From positions 2,243,001-2,307,000 of the forward strand of contig NZ_CP115543.1 in NCBI RefSeq assembly GCF_031834615.1: a DNA stretch of 64,000 nt, written 5' to 3'. The notes below the pieces were generated by a model. That model was not told the DNA's origin and searched no databases. It saw only the letters and a list, made by a program, of their open reading frames with translations. Position 1 is the stretch's first letter. Each line of letters opens with the position of its first letter. This DNA comes from Stenotrophomonas aracearum (GTDB lineage: Bacteria; Pseudomonadota; Gammaproteobacteria; Xanthomonadales; Xanthomonadaceae). The position numbers and the translations under genes are program-made. Below, piece by piece: positions 9,314 through 16,860 of this stretch.

Positions 9314-10639
9314 GTGACCGAACGCGAGCGTCAAGCTGCAGTGGAGTACCTGCGGATTCTGGATTCCGACCCGGAGCCATTCTTCGACGCCCTGACCCGT
9401 GCAGCCCACGCCATGACCGGGATGCCGATCGCGATGATTTCGCTGATCGACGGCAACCGCCAGTGGTTCAAGTCGCTGGTGGGCATCGATGCCGCGTCGG
9501 AAACCGCCCGCGACATCTCCTTCTGCACCTGGGCGATCCAGTCGGACATGGTGCTGGAGGTGCAGGACGCCAGCGAGGATCCCCGGTTTGCCGACAACCC
9601 TATCGTGCAGGGGCCGCCCTTCGTGCGTCATTACCTGGGCGCACCGATCCGGGTACAGGGCGGCAACCGGATCGGCACCCTGTGCCTGCTCGACACCGCG
9701 CCGGGCCAGGCCAGCGCGGGCCAGCGTGAAGCGTTGGCATGGCTGGCACAGGTCGCCGCCTTCGCCATGGAGCAGCGCGCCAGCCTGCTGAACCGGATGG
9801 CCGAGCAACGACAGGCCAGCGAGGCACTGTCACAAAGCGAGGCGCGCTACCGCCGGCTGTTCCAGCACAGCCTGGGACTGATCTGCACGCATACGCTGGA
9901 CGGCATCATCACCTCCGTCAATCCGGCCGCCTCCGCCTCGCTGGACCGGCCTGAATCGGAGCTGGTCGGTCATTCGCTGGCTGAGATCATTCCCGAAGAG
10001 CGGCAACATCTGCTGCAGGAATACCTGCAGCGCATCGCCGAGAACCAGAGCGATTCAGGCGTAATGGAGCTGCTGGCCGAAGACGGCTCGCGCCGCTACT
10101 GGGCGTATCACAACATCCTCGACACCGAAGCCAGCCCGCAGTACGTACTCGGGCACGCGCAGGACATCACCACCCAGCACCTGCAGGAGCGTCAGCTGAT
10201 GGAACTGTCCATCCGCGACCCGCTCACCCGCTCCTTCAACCGCCGCTACCTCGCCGAGCTTGCCGAAAACCAGCCCGAAGCCTGGGGCTGCCTGGTGTTC
10301 GACCTGGACCACTTCAAGGAAATCAACGACACGCAGGGCCATGCGCATGGCGACGCTGTACTGGTGGACTTCGTCTCGTTCATGTCCGAACCGCTGCAGG
10401 AAGGCGAAGTGGTGGTGCGACTCGGCGGCGACGAATTCCTTGTGTTCGTACCGGGCGCCACGTTGGAACGCCTGCAGGCACTGGAGACCGAGTACCAGGA
10501 CCGCGCCTACCTCTCCCCCATCCGCTTCTCCGGCGGCTGCGCTATCAATCGCCCTTCGGAGACCGTAGCCGACACCATCAATCGGGCCGACATGAAGCTT
10601 TACGAGCGTCGGCGGCGAGAGCGTCCGCCCTCCAACTGA
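9314..10639 (+). CDS. GAF-PAS-GGDEF diguanylate cyclase
   Basis: The 441-residue cytosolic protein starts at GTG 9314, which has GGAGG about 6 nt upstream. A GAF domain (about 20-155; PIAMISLIDGNRQWFKS, IGTLCLLDT) is followed by a PAS domain (about 175-290; YRRLFQHSLGLICTHTLDG) and a GGDEF domain (about 300-435). The active-site motif RLGGDEF is intact, so it should make cyclic-di-GMP. No RxxD inhibitory site is seen at its usual position before GGDEF, so product feedback may be weak. There is no EAL domain and no membrane segment. It stands alone at the left border of the AT-richer island. The sensed signal is unknown. Confidence 0.9.
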   Translation: MTERERQAAVEYLRILDSDPEPFFDALTRAAHAMTGMPIAMISLIDGNRQWFKSLVGIDAASETARDISFCTWAIQSDMVLEVQDASEDPRFADNPIVQGPPFVRHYLGAPIRVQGGNRIGTLCLLDTAPGQASAGQREALAWLAQVAAFAMEQRASLLNRMAEQRQASEALSQSEARYRRLFQHSLGLICTHTLDGIITSVNPAASASLDRPESELVGHSLAEIIPEERQHLLQEYLQRIAENQSDSGVMELLAEDGSRRYWAYHNILDTEASPQYVLGHAQDITTQHLQERQLMELSIRDPLTRSFNRRYLAELAENQPEAWGCLVFDLDHFKEINDTQGHAHGDAVLVDFVSFMSEPLQEGEVVVRLGGDEFLVFVPGATLERLQALETEYQDRAYLSPIRFSGGCAINRPSETVADTINRADMKLYERRRRERPPSN

Positions 10640-10685
10640 GCGCTTGGCACAGCCGCAGCCGCATCGCGCACTGAATCAGCCCCAA

Positions 10686-11162
10686 TCAAACCGCGGACGC
10701 TACAACTTCGAGATCGTTCACATCGAGGTAAAGTCGTGCTCTCACGTACAAGCCTGCGATCATGTCCAGCTCGGATTCCTTGTCGGCGTGGTGGGTCACC
10801 AGTCTTTCGCCAGGAAGCATGCCTTGTGTGACTGCGTGCTGTCGAAGCCCGGCAAGGTTGGCCTGAAGAAGTTCGCCCGACATGACGCCGCCAATCCCCC
10901 CTTTGAAGGTGACCAGGCAATTCCCGTCCTCATGGCGTTGAACCCTGAAATCAGGGTCTTGAAGAGTGACCGCACGGAGTCGTTCATTTGCCTCAGTAAC
11001 ACCGAGCTCCCCATCGCCAATCCAGACCACGCAGGTCCCGTGAGAGTAAAGCGTAAACGCGCGACCACCCAAGTACTTGCGCAGATGCGACATCGTCCAT
11101 TCGCGCGCAGGCACGACGCTTGGACGCCATTTCGGCTTGGGAACTTCAGTTTGCATATTCAT
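10686..11162 (-). CDS. Hypothetical protein, last gene of the immunity-like array
   Basis: 158 residues with no recognised domain and no signal peptide or membrane segment; likely a small cytosolic globular protein (MNMQTEVPKPKWRPSVVPAR start). ATG 11162 is chosen because AGGA lies just upstream and because it overlaps the TGA of the preceding gene by 4 nt (ATGA), which implies translational coupling. The size, strand and surroundings match the small immunity genes carried in arrays beside polymorphic toxins. No toxin is adjacent, so this is inference from context. It converges with the GGDEF gene, 46 nt away. Confidence 0.65.
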   Translation of the reverse strand: MNMQTEVPKPKWRPSVVPAREWTMSHLRKYLGGRAFTLYSHGTCVVWIGDGELGVTEANERLRAVTLQDPDFRVQRHEDGNCLVTFKGGIGGVMSGELLQANLAGLRQHAVTQGMLPGERLVTHHADKESELDMIAGLYVRARLYLDVNDLEVVASAV

Positions 11163-11464
11163 CCTTGTCCTGTTTGATATATATAACAAGTATGCGGAGA
11201 GGGACAACTGCGCGCCGCATTAAGGCAAATGAGAGGAGAGCTATGCCAAGGATGTAAGCTCGGGCTCCTTGAGGCAGCGTATGACAGATCATCCAAGTAG
11301 CTTTTGCCTCGCGCCGCGCACTCCCTCAGCTCAGCCTCGGAGAGCACGAAGGTCACTTCATACATTGCGATACCACCCATTATAACGTCGAGGCAAATGG
11401 CGCCCTCAGAGCTTGCGAACAATCGGTACATCAGTGTTGAATCAACGAGTAGATCCTGCTCCAT
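11159..11464 (-). CDS. Hypothetical protein, possibly frameshifted near its end
   Basis: 101 residues from ATG 11464, which has a strong GGGAGG 8 nt upstream. The first 65 residues look like a compact domain (MEQDLLVDSTLMYRLFASSE through YLDDLSYAAS). The last 35 are rich in Ser, Pro, His and Cys (SPSLHPWHSSPLICLNAARS), which is unlike a folded domain. In the +2 frame the same DNA ends soon after as LKEPELTSLA, so a small indel near 11265-11275 may have destroyed the original C-terminus. It overlaps the next gene by 4 nt. No family is recognised; the context suggests an immunity-type protein. Confidence 0.6.
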   Translation of the reverse strand: MEQDLLVDSTLMYRLFASSEGAICLDVIMGGIAMYEVTFVLSEAELRECAARGKSYLDDLSYAASRSPSLHPWHSSPLICLNAARSCPSPHTCYIYQTGQG

Positions 11465-11632
11465 ACCGATCGCCTCCCGATGCAAGGAGAATGTAGCCTG
11501 CGGAGCGCACGTCCATGCCGCGACATGCACACCACGGCTTGGGATCTCAACGTCCCGGCACCTTCTAGAATCTTCAAGGTGACGAAGCCTTGCGCCTACC
11601 GGTGACTTTAAGGCGCAGCTCTGCAACTCTCG

Positions 11633-12100
11633 TTAGCGAATGTCATGATCGTCGTTGAATGAAGTCTCAAGTTTCCTTCCGGACATCGCCTGCATGCCAT
11701 GCACAGCAATCTCTGCCAGGAAGCACCTCCAGTGATTCAATATGGTGGAGAGTTGCGCGTGGGAAAACTGCGGCGGCTCTCCTCCTACATCGAGCTCCGG
11801 GTAGATGTCATTGGTAAAGCATGCAAACCCTGGCTTGGCTACGGGCGGATCCAGCCAGATCGCGACCACGTTGTAACCCCAGTTCGCCCACCCAGTTCCC
11901 GATGGCTCGCGCCCCGGGTCTTCCATCGTGTCGAGCAAGTGAGCCACTTCCTCCAACTGTTCCTGGTCAAGTTCTGTGATCAGCGACAGAACTGTTAGAT
12001 TCACTGCACGGCAATAGCTGTCATCCGGCCCTACACAGTAGTAGGTACTCCGGAAATATCCCGGTGAGTGCTCGTAGACTGAAGCAATGAACGTAATCAT
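11633..12100 (-). CDS. Hypothetical protein in the immunity-like array
   Basis: 155 residues from ATG 12100 (MITFIASVYEHSPGYFRSTY); a GTG at 12109 in frame is the alternative start and neither has a convincing Shine-Dalgarno sequence. It is a soluble acidic protein with no signal peptide (LITELDQEQLEEVAHLLDTM is an amphipathic helix). No domain is recognised. It lies 168 nt before the gene at 11464 in the same direction. Size, acidity and position fit an immunity protein, but this is inference. Confidence 0.65.
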   Translation of the reverse strand: MITFIASVYEHSPGYFRSTYYCVGPDDSYCRAVNLTVLSLITELDQEQLEEVAHLLDTMEDPGREPSGTGWANWGYNVVAIWLDPPVAKPGFACFTNDIYPELDVGGEPPQFSHAQLSTILNHWRCFLAEIAVHGMQAMSGRKLETSFNDDHDIR

Positions 12101-12212
12101 GGATTGCACTCGGGGACTCCACGTCGTCTTAGAACAGCGCTACCATTCGGCACGAACGAACGCAAGCCGATCTGGGCGTGCTCGGCCGGCAAAAAATATG
12201 TGGCACCAGCGT

Positions 12213-12560
12213 TCATTCCTCTCCAGAGTCATCCAACTCAACCCTCATTGCTTGGACGAATCTATCAACATCCGATACCTGCTGCCCAGAGGGAAGCTGA
12301 ATCCTGGAGAAGACGTGCTCCAACTCTGCCGTTGACCAGTACTCGGACGCTCTAAGGACCTCCAACATATCATCGCGCCCTACCCTGTTCCATGCGAGAA
12401 AATTCGGTCTCAGCCAATCCCTCATCAAACGTGCCAGCTGTACGTCATCCTCGATGTCCACCCCGGCAATCAGGTCTGCCTCCCTGTCACTCAGCCCATT
12501 AACGTCGAAATATCTAAGCAAGACCATCAGGTCTCTGGGCTCGAGCTTGCGCAAGATCAT
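12213..12560 (-). CDS. Hypothetical protein in the immunity-like array
   Basis: 115 residues from ATG 12560; GGAG lies too close to this ATG to be an ideal ribosome site, so the start is uncertain. The protein is all-helical in appearance and acidic (ADLIAGVDIEDDVQLARLMR; WSTAELEHVFSRI), without signal peptide or membrane segment. No known family is recognised. It follows the paralogue pair in the same direction, with 70 nt between its start and the stop of the gene at 12631. Confidence 0.6.
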   Translation of the reverse strand: MILRKLEPRDLMVLLRYFDVNGLSDREADLIAGVDIEDDVQLARLMRDWLRPNFLAWNRVGRDDMLEVLRASEYWSTAELEHVFSRIQLPSGQQVSDVDRFVQAMRVELDDSGEE

Positions 12561-12630
12561 TCTCCACAATCGAAAGAACAGCGATAATGACCGGGCTCGA
12601 ACGCATCAAGAACGGCATCCAATCCCTTCC

Positions 12631-12963
12631 TCATGGTACCGCAGCTGAATCATACCTTGGATCCATAACAATCCTTCCTTCAAGCTCATCCCAGTACTCC
12701 TTATAGAGCGAGAAATCATCAGCAGTCCGGGCTTCCTTGTGTGCACCTCTCACGGCTCGGGCGAAAGCCGCAAATTCATCCGGACGCAGTCCATCAGCGG
12801 AGATTGCTGACATTCCACCCTCGTCATGGTGCCAAAATACCTGCGCGGCAACGGCCCTCTCACCGGCTCCGAAATGACACCGTATGGCATCACTTAACCG
12901 ATCAAACACGATCGAGCTGAGCGCGACACCTTCTTCATACGTTACAAAGATTGTCCCTGCCAT
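12631..12963 (-). CDS. Immunity-like paralogue B
   Basis: 110 residues from ATG 12963; an upstream in-frame GTG at 12972 is possible. It begins MAGTIFVTYEEGVALS and ends EGRIVMDPRYDSAAVP. It can be aligned by eye along its length with the protein at 13274-13594 (MAGSMVFSNENGVGMS, then VF..H/F D.GG, an Ala/Arg helix, and a D-x-RY end), so the two are diverged copies of one gene. No named family is recognised. Tandem diverged copies of about 110 residues without a toxin are typical of immunity-gene arrays. Confidence 0.7.
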   Translation of the reverse strand: MAGTIFVTYEEGVALSSIVFDRLSDAIRCHFGAGERAVAAQVFWHHDEGGMSAISADGLRPDEFAAFARAVRGAHKEARTADDFSLYKEYWDELEGRIVMDPRYDSAAVP

Positions 12964-13060
12964 TTCACTCACATATGAAGAATGAATTGTCCGATGAACT
13001 TCAAGACCTCAGAAATCAAAGGTGTTGAGGACATCTCCCCCGAAGAGTAGCTCTGGCCCA

Positions 13061-13273
13061 TTACCGCGGATATCGAGCATCACACCTCATCGCGTCGAGG
13101 ATCTCTACCCACAACCACTTACCATCCAGTACGAACCCGCCGTCGCGGCTTGCGGAATAGGCTCTCTCACTGGCACGACAGAAGGCCAAGAAATTGTAGG
13201 CCTCCAACTCCGTCGAAGAGAGGAAGTACAGCCCACCCTCGCCATGGGGGCTGAACACTTCCTCGTGCACATC
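13061..13273 (-). pseudogene. Truncated paralogue C, in frame behind the stop of copy A
   Basis: Directly after the TAG that ends copy A (13274-13276), the same frame continues as DVHEEVFSPHGEGGLYFLSS and runs to a normal end (ILDAMRCDARYPR, stop at 13061). It matches residues 37-106 of copy A (DVLEEVFDPFDGGALNYLY to DSRYQK) but lacks the first 36 residues. There is no space for a ribosome site, though a GTG at 13270 could be used by re-initiation. It looks like the scar of unequal recombination between tandem copies. Alternatively, the two-copy frame may once have been one protein now interrupted by TAG. Confidence 0.7.
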
Positions 13274-13594
13274 CTACTTCTGATATCTGGAATCTGCCGC
13301 CATCGCGTCAAATATTTCCGCCCACAGCCCTTCATCGACCAGTTCGCCCCCGCTCTCCCTACCTGCAACATGCGCTCGGTTGATCGCCCCACAAAGGATC
13401 AAGTACTTGTCACCGTCCAGATCGGCTGCGTACAGGTAGTTCAAGGCTCCCCCGTCAAATGGATCAAACACCTCCTCGAGAACATCCTGCTCTGCAGGCA
13501 GGAACGCGTCACGCACAAGGCGTGCGAAACACCTGAATTGAAACGTGCTCATTCCTACGCCGTTCTCATTAGAAAAAACCATGGAGCCAGCCAT
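13274..13594 (-). CDS. Immunity-like paralogue A
   Basis: 106 residues from ATG 13594, with GAGG about 6 nt upstream. The protein is small, acidic and soluble (MAGSMVFSNENGVGMSTF; EGLWAEIFDAMAADSRYQK). It is the most complete member of a local family of three (A here, C at 13061-13273, B at 12631-12963). No domain name is recognised. It is the first minus-strand gene of the group, so a promoter should lie between 13595 and 13771. A role in neutralising a partner toxin is inferred only from the array layout. Confidence 0.7.
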   Translation of the reverse strand: MAGSMVFSNENGVGMSTFQFRCFARLVRDAFLPAEQDVLEEVFDPFDGGALNYLYAADLDGDKYLILCGAINRAHVAGRESGGELVDEGLWAEIFDAMAADSRYQK

Positions 13595-13771
13595 TACTAC
13601 CTCACAGTTATGATCTTAGCCTGCTGATCCGGCGACAGGCCGGCAGTGTGCTTCAAAAGATGGCAAGTGCGAAGAGCTCTTCCGAATCAAGAAATCCATA
13701 TTTCGTACCAGGCGCTCTCCATTGGGCCGCAGAAGAACGCCATGTCTGATCGACAGCGACAGCTCTAGCAC

Positions 13772-14092
13772 TCAATCATCACGATGACCGTCACCGCGGG
13801 TGAGCTGCCGAAGCACCCCAACCGCTAGAGCCACTGTCCAGCCCACCGCCCAGGCGATGAAGCCAGACTCTCTCAGGAGGGTGTCTCTCGGAATCACTGA
13901 GATAAAGAACCCGAGAACCGCTAGCCCCACCACCAGCAGCGGCGCCACCACCGGCCCACGCCATGCAACAACTGCAGCCACCGGTAGAGAGATCAAGGGA
14001 AAGAACACACCCCCGCCGAATGGCGCAGCCCCAACCACGGCGAAGAACGCCGAGACCACCACCAACACCCACCCCATCACCTTGAACTGCAT
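13772..14092 (-). CDS. Small four-helix membrane protein
   Basis: 106 residues made almost entirely of four hydrophobic segments (about 5-24, 27-45, 48-68 and 77-96), with a charged C-terminal tail (RQLTRGDGHRDD). AGGAG lies 9 nt before the ATG. No family is recognised. It lies 177 nt upstream of the paralogue array in the same direction and has higher GC than its neighbours. Membrane immunity proteins exist, but nothing specific supports that role here. Confidence 0.7.
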   Translation of the reverse strand: MQFKVMGWVLVVVSAFFAVVGAAPFGGGVFFPLISLPVAAVVAWRGPVVAPLLVVGLAVLGFFISVIPRDTLLRESGFIAWAVGWTVALAVGVLRQLTRGDGHRDD

Positions 14093-14242
14093 CCTGGCTT
14101 ACTCCTGTCCATGCGGCCCGGCGACAGCGCCTTAACCTGCATTGCCTATCCTAGCAACGCGCCACGGGCATGACGCTCGGCGTTTCAATCGCCTTTCTCG
14201 ATTCGATAGACAGGCGCTAACGAACACTGCAAAGGAGTAGCA

Positions 14243-14518
14243 ATGAAGAAGCGTTACGCTGCCGTTCTCACCGCATGCCTCTTGGGCACCAGTGCCCTCG
14301 CCTTCGCCGAAGTCGCCAACCTGACCAACAGCGCCGAGGGTGCGAATCGCGACGCGGGACTGGCCGCAGTCAAGAAAAAGCTCCAGGACGCCTGCACCGA
14401 CCGCAAGGGTACGCCCGACGCGGCCTCCTTCGAAGTGGTGTTCGAAAAGACCAGCGACAACCCCGACGTACCCAAGCCGTACTACGTTGACGGCAAGATG
14501 AAGTGTGATCTTCCCTGA
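14243..14518 (+). CDS. Small secreted protein of unknown function
   Basis: 91 residues with a clear signal peptide (MKKRYAAVLTACLLGTSALAFA, about 22 residues). The mature part of about 70 residues is polar and contains two Cys (DACTDRKG and KMKCDLP) that could form a disulphide. AAAGGAG precedes the ATG by 6 nt. It is the only plus-strand gene in the island and ends at a likely terminator (14528-14547). No family is recognised; the location is probably periplasmic. Confidence 0.8.
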   Translation: MKKRYAAVLTACLLGTSALAFAEVANLTNSAEGANRDAGLAAVKKKLQDACTDRKGTPDAASFEVVFEKTSDNPDVPKPYYVDGKMKCDLP

Positions 14519-14527
14519 TCCTACCTT

Positions 14528-14547
14528 GGGCTTTCGCCTGAAGGCCC
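14528..14547. terminator. Likely Rho-independent terminator
   Basis: GGGCTTTC-gcct-GAAGGCCC makes an 8-pair stem with one T:G pair, followed by TTCTTC. It begins 10 nt after the stop of the secreted protein, between two convergent genes. Confidence 0.5.
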
Positions 14548-14600
14548 TTCTTCGACTTCCGTGAAACTGGCCGCGCCTCCGGGCCGCAGCCGGTCAGCCC

Positions 14601-14903
14601 TCACGGTTCGGACAGATTTCCCTCACCCGTTTCCGGGTCTGTCAGCACCCTGATAGAGGAGCCGTCATAGAAATCGCCCCTGGTCATGTGTGAGCCTGTT
14701 GCGATGAGCTCACTCTCCCTGAGACTCCAACTTTCGCCACTCTCCATCATATGGACCGAGTAGGACCACGTGCCGGTCTCGTCATTCCGAGCCATACCCA
14801 GAACAGCCCCTCTCCACCCGACTATAGCGCCAGTCATCGACCTTCCCGCTATCACCTCTACGACTTCATAGAACGCAAACAGGGAGCCACCATCTCTGTT
14901 CAT
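14601..14903 (-). CDS. Imm31-like immunity protein
   Basis: 100 residues. The sequence FYEVVEVIAG, then RGAVLGMA, ESWSLRESELIATGS and a final DFYDGSSIRV resembles, from memory, the Imm31 family of polymorphic-toxin immunity proteins. GAGGG lies 8 nt before the ATG. It follows the gene at 14929 by 25 nt in the same direction, so the two probably form an operon. The matching toxin is not in this window. The family call is by pattern recognition and was not checked by a search. Confidence 0.6.
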   Translation of the reverse strand: MNRDGGSLFAFYEVVEVIAGRSMTGAIVGWRGAVLGMARNDETGTWSYSVHMMESGESWSLRESELIATGSHMTRGDFYDGSSIRVLTDPETGEGNLSEP

Positions 14904-14928
14904 TACGCGGCCCTCACGTCACCCAACC

Positions 14929-15342
14929 TCATTTTCGACGGAAATCAATCTCACCTGAGAACTCCCGTATCGGATCCCTCTCGATGATGGTAGTGAATCG
15001 AAGCGGAAAGAGTGACGACGCCTCTGGCAGTCCAAGTGCAGGATCGTCGGCTGAAAGCTCTGCAAGACTTTCAGTTGAAAACTTTGGGAAGTTCGAATTG
15101 ACTGGGTACATCTTTCCATTCGCGAAAATCCCCATCCCTACGTCACCCATGCCATTCACGCATCCATCGAATTGAAATCCCTGCGCGGTGGTGATCCGAA
15201 CTCTAAAGAAAAGGTCATCGATACTCTCTATCTGCTCATCAAGAGTGATGACAGGCGAATAGACTTCCGTATCCCTATCTTGCATCCAGACAGAGAACGC
15301 GAGGAAATCACTGAGTTCAAGAAACTGTTTTGACGCAGTCAT
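14929..15342 (-). CDS. Hypothetical protein, upstream partner of the Imm31-like gene
   Basis: 137 residues from ATG 15342 (MTASKQFLELSDFLAFSV), or 141 from a GTG at 15354. It is soluble and acidic, with a beta-rich middle (DDLFFRVRITTAQGFQFDGC; MGMGIFANGKMYPV). No family is recognised. Its position directly before an Imm31-like gene suggests a second immunity protein or a toxin-related remnant. GC content is visibly lower than in the flanking metabolic genes, consistent with acquired DNA. Confidence 0.65.
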   Translation of the reverse strand: MTASKQFLELSDFLAFSVWMQDRDTEVYSPVITLDEQIESIDDLFFRVRITTAQGFQFDGCVNGMGDVGMGIFANGKMYPVNSNFPKFSTESLAELSADDPALGLPEASSLFPLRFTTIIERDPIREFSGEIDFRRK

Positions 15343-15681
15343 GAGTAGCTTCACCAGGTCTAGTCGGCATCCCTCAAAGCAACATCAGGAGCAGCACGCT
15401 CCCATCGGTACTCCCCTGCCACTCACCGATGCATGAAGGCTTGTTTCATCCATCGGCCCCGCTCCAAATAATTAGTCGGTTACAGGCGGCCATCACTATC
15501 GCCGATTATCCAGCAGTTGGTACAGCGCTACGGAGGTTCTGACCCGCAAGCGTGGGTGCGCTGCGGTCAGGAAATCCGCCCGCCCCTGCCGGAAACGCCC
15601 ATCTCCACCCCACCCCTCGCTGCTATAGTCGGTCCATCGTGACGGGCACCCCGCCCGTCCTTGGATCGCAGGGAGCGGGTC
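15343..15681. other. Intergenic region at the right border of the island
   Basis: These 339 nt separate the AT-richer immunity-like genes from the SPFH operon. No supported gene was found; one short minus frame overlaps the SPFH start and lacks coding character. The last 60 nt carry TATAGT near 15622 as a possible -10 box and GGGAG (15671-15675) as ribosome site for the SPFH gene. Confidence 0.5.
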
Positions 15682-16842
15682 ATGGGTCTCATTCAAGCAG
15701 TCAAGGGTGCAGTGGGCGGCGTGCTGGCCGACCAGTGGAAGGACTTCTACACCGTCCCGGCTGGGCTGCCGGCTACTGCGGCGCTGTTCGCGGCGGTGCC
15801 GCAGGGCACCAACGCAGGGCGCGGGTCCAACACCAGCGGCTCGTCCAACATCATCACCAATGGCTCGAAGATCGTGGTGCCGGAAGGCTACGGCCTGCTG
15901 CTGTTCCAGGACGGCGCGATCACCGGCTTCGTGGCCGAGCCGGGTGGTTATGAATGGCGTTCGGATGACCTGAATTCGCAGTCGATCTTCGCCGGCGACG
16001 GCATCGTCACCCCGCTGATCAAGCAGAGCTGGGAGCGCTTCAAGTTCGGCGGCCAGCCGGGCGGCCAGCAGCAGGCGTTCTTCGTCTCGCTGAAGGAACT
16101 GCCGGACAACCGCTTCGGCACCCAGTCGGAAATCTACTGGGACGACGGCTTCCTCAACACCCAGGTCGGCGCGGTCACGCGCGGCTCGTACACGTTGAAG
16201 ATCGTCGACCCGATCCTGTTCGTGAAGAACTTCGTGCCGGCCAGCTACCTGCAGCCCGGCAAGGTGTTCGACTTCACCGACATGGACAACGCAGCTGCCA
16301 CCCAGCTCTTCAATGAAGTGGTGGGCTCACTGGCACCTGCCTTCAGCCTGTATACGAACGATCCCGGCAAGGGCAACCGCATCACCAAGCTGCAGCAGGA
16401 CTCGCTGGGCTTCGCCCAGAGCCTCTCCGCTGCGGTGGAACAGGGCTACCAGTGGAAGTCTGACCGCGGCCTGGCCATCGTCAAGACCGCCATTGTCTCC
16501 ATCGAATACGACGCCAACACCCGCGAGCTGCTCAAGACCGTGCAGCGTGCCGATGCGCTGTCCGGTGGGCGTGGCAATTCCAACCTGCAGGCCAGCGTTG
16601 CGCAGGGCATCCAGTCCGCTGGCGAGAACGGCGGCGCGGCCGGCATCATGGGCGTAGGCATGGCCTCGGGCATGATGGGAGGAATTGGTTCGCTGCAGCA
16701 GCCGGTTGCGCCTTCCGCTCCCGCCGCGCCGGCTGCAGACGACCCGGTGGCCAAGCTGACCAAGGCCAAGGAAATGCTCGACCTCGGCCTGATCACCCAG
16801 GCCGACTACGACGCGCTCAAGGCCAAGGCGCTGGGTCTCTAA
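15682..16842 (+). CDS. SPFH-domain protein with C-terminal SHOCT-like segment (YdjI-like)
   Basis: 386 residues. After a short N-terminal region, residues about 55-290 form an SPFH/band-7 type domain (NGSKIVVPEGYGLLLFQDGA; GSYTLKIVDPILFVKNFVP). A Gly/Met-rich linker (MGVGMASGMMGGIG) and a Pro/Ala linker follow. The final 30 residues (KLTKAKEMLDLGLITQADYDALKAK) are a SHOCT-like motif. This layout matches the so-called virion core family that includes Bacillus YdjI. GGGAG lies 6 nt before ATG 15682. Its partner zinc-ribbon gene begins 18 nt downstream. In Bacillus the related genes lie with pspA and act in the envelope stress response; no pspA is present here. Confidence 0.8.
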   Translation: MGLIQAVKGAVGGVLADQWKDFYTVPAGLPATAALFAAVPQGTNAGRGSNTSGSSNIITNGSKIVVPEGYGLLLFQDGAITGFVAEPGGYEWRSDDLNSQSIFAGDGIVTPLIKQSWERFKFGGQPGGQQQAFFVSLKELPDNRFGTQSEIYWDDGFLNTQVGAVTRGSYTLKIVDPILFVKNFVPASYLQPGKVFDFTDMDNAAATQLFNEVVGSLAPAFSLYTNDPGKGNRITKLQQDSLGFAQSLSAAVEQGYQWKSDRGLAIVKTAIVSIEYDANTRELLKTVQRADALSGGRGNSNLQASVAQGIQSAGENGGAAGIMGVGMASGMMGGIGSLQQPVAPSAPAAPAADDPVAKLTKAKEMLDLGLITQADYDALKAKALGL

Positions 16843-16860
16843 GGCGGACACTACAGACCC

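Noticed and set aside
10644-11177. A 177-codon plus-strand frame opposite the last array gene
   Set aside because: The minus frame has a ribosome site and an ATGA overlap with its upstream gene; the plus frame has neither.
13105-13392. A 95-codon minus frame across paralogues A and C
   Set aside because: It is out of frame with both copies; the homology between A and C shows which frame is real.
13022-13627. A 201-codon plus-strand frame
   Set aside because: It is antisense to the paralogue pair, and the similarity between the copies lies on the minus strand.
10640-15681. Prophage or integrative element
   Set aside because: No integrase, transposase, att repeats or tRNA flank was found; only composition and small genes suggest acquisition.
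15496-15696. A 66-codon minus frame before the SPFH gene
   Set aside because: It covers the SPFH start and ribosome site and has no signal or domain.
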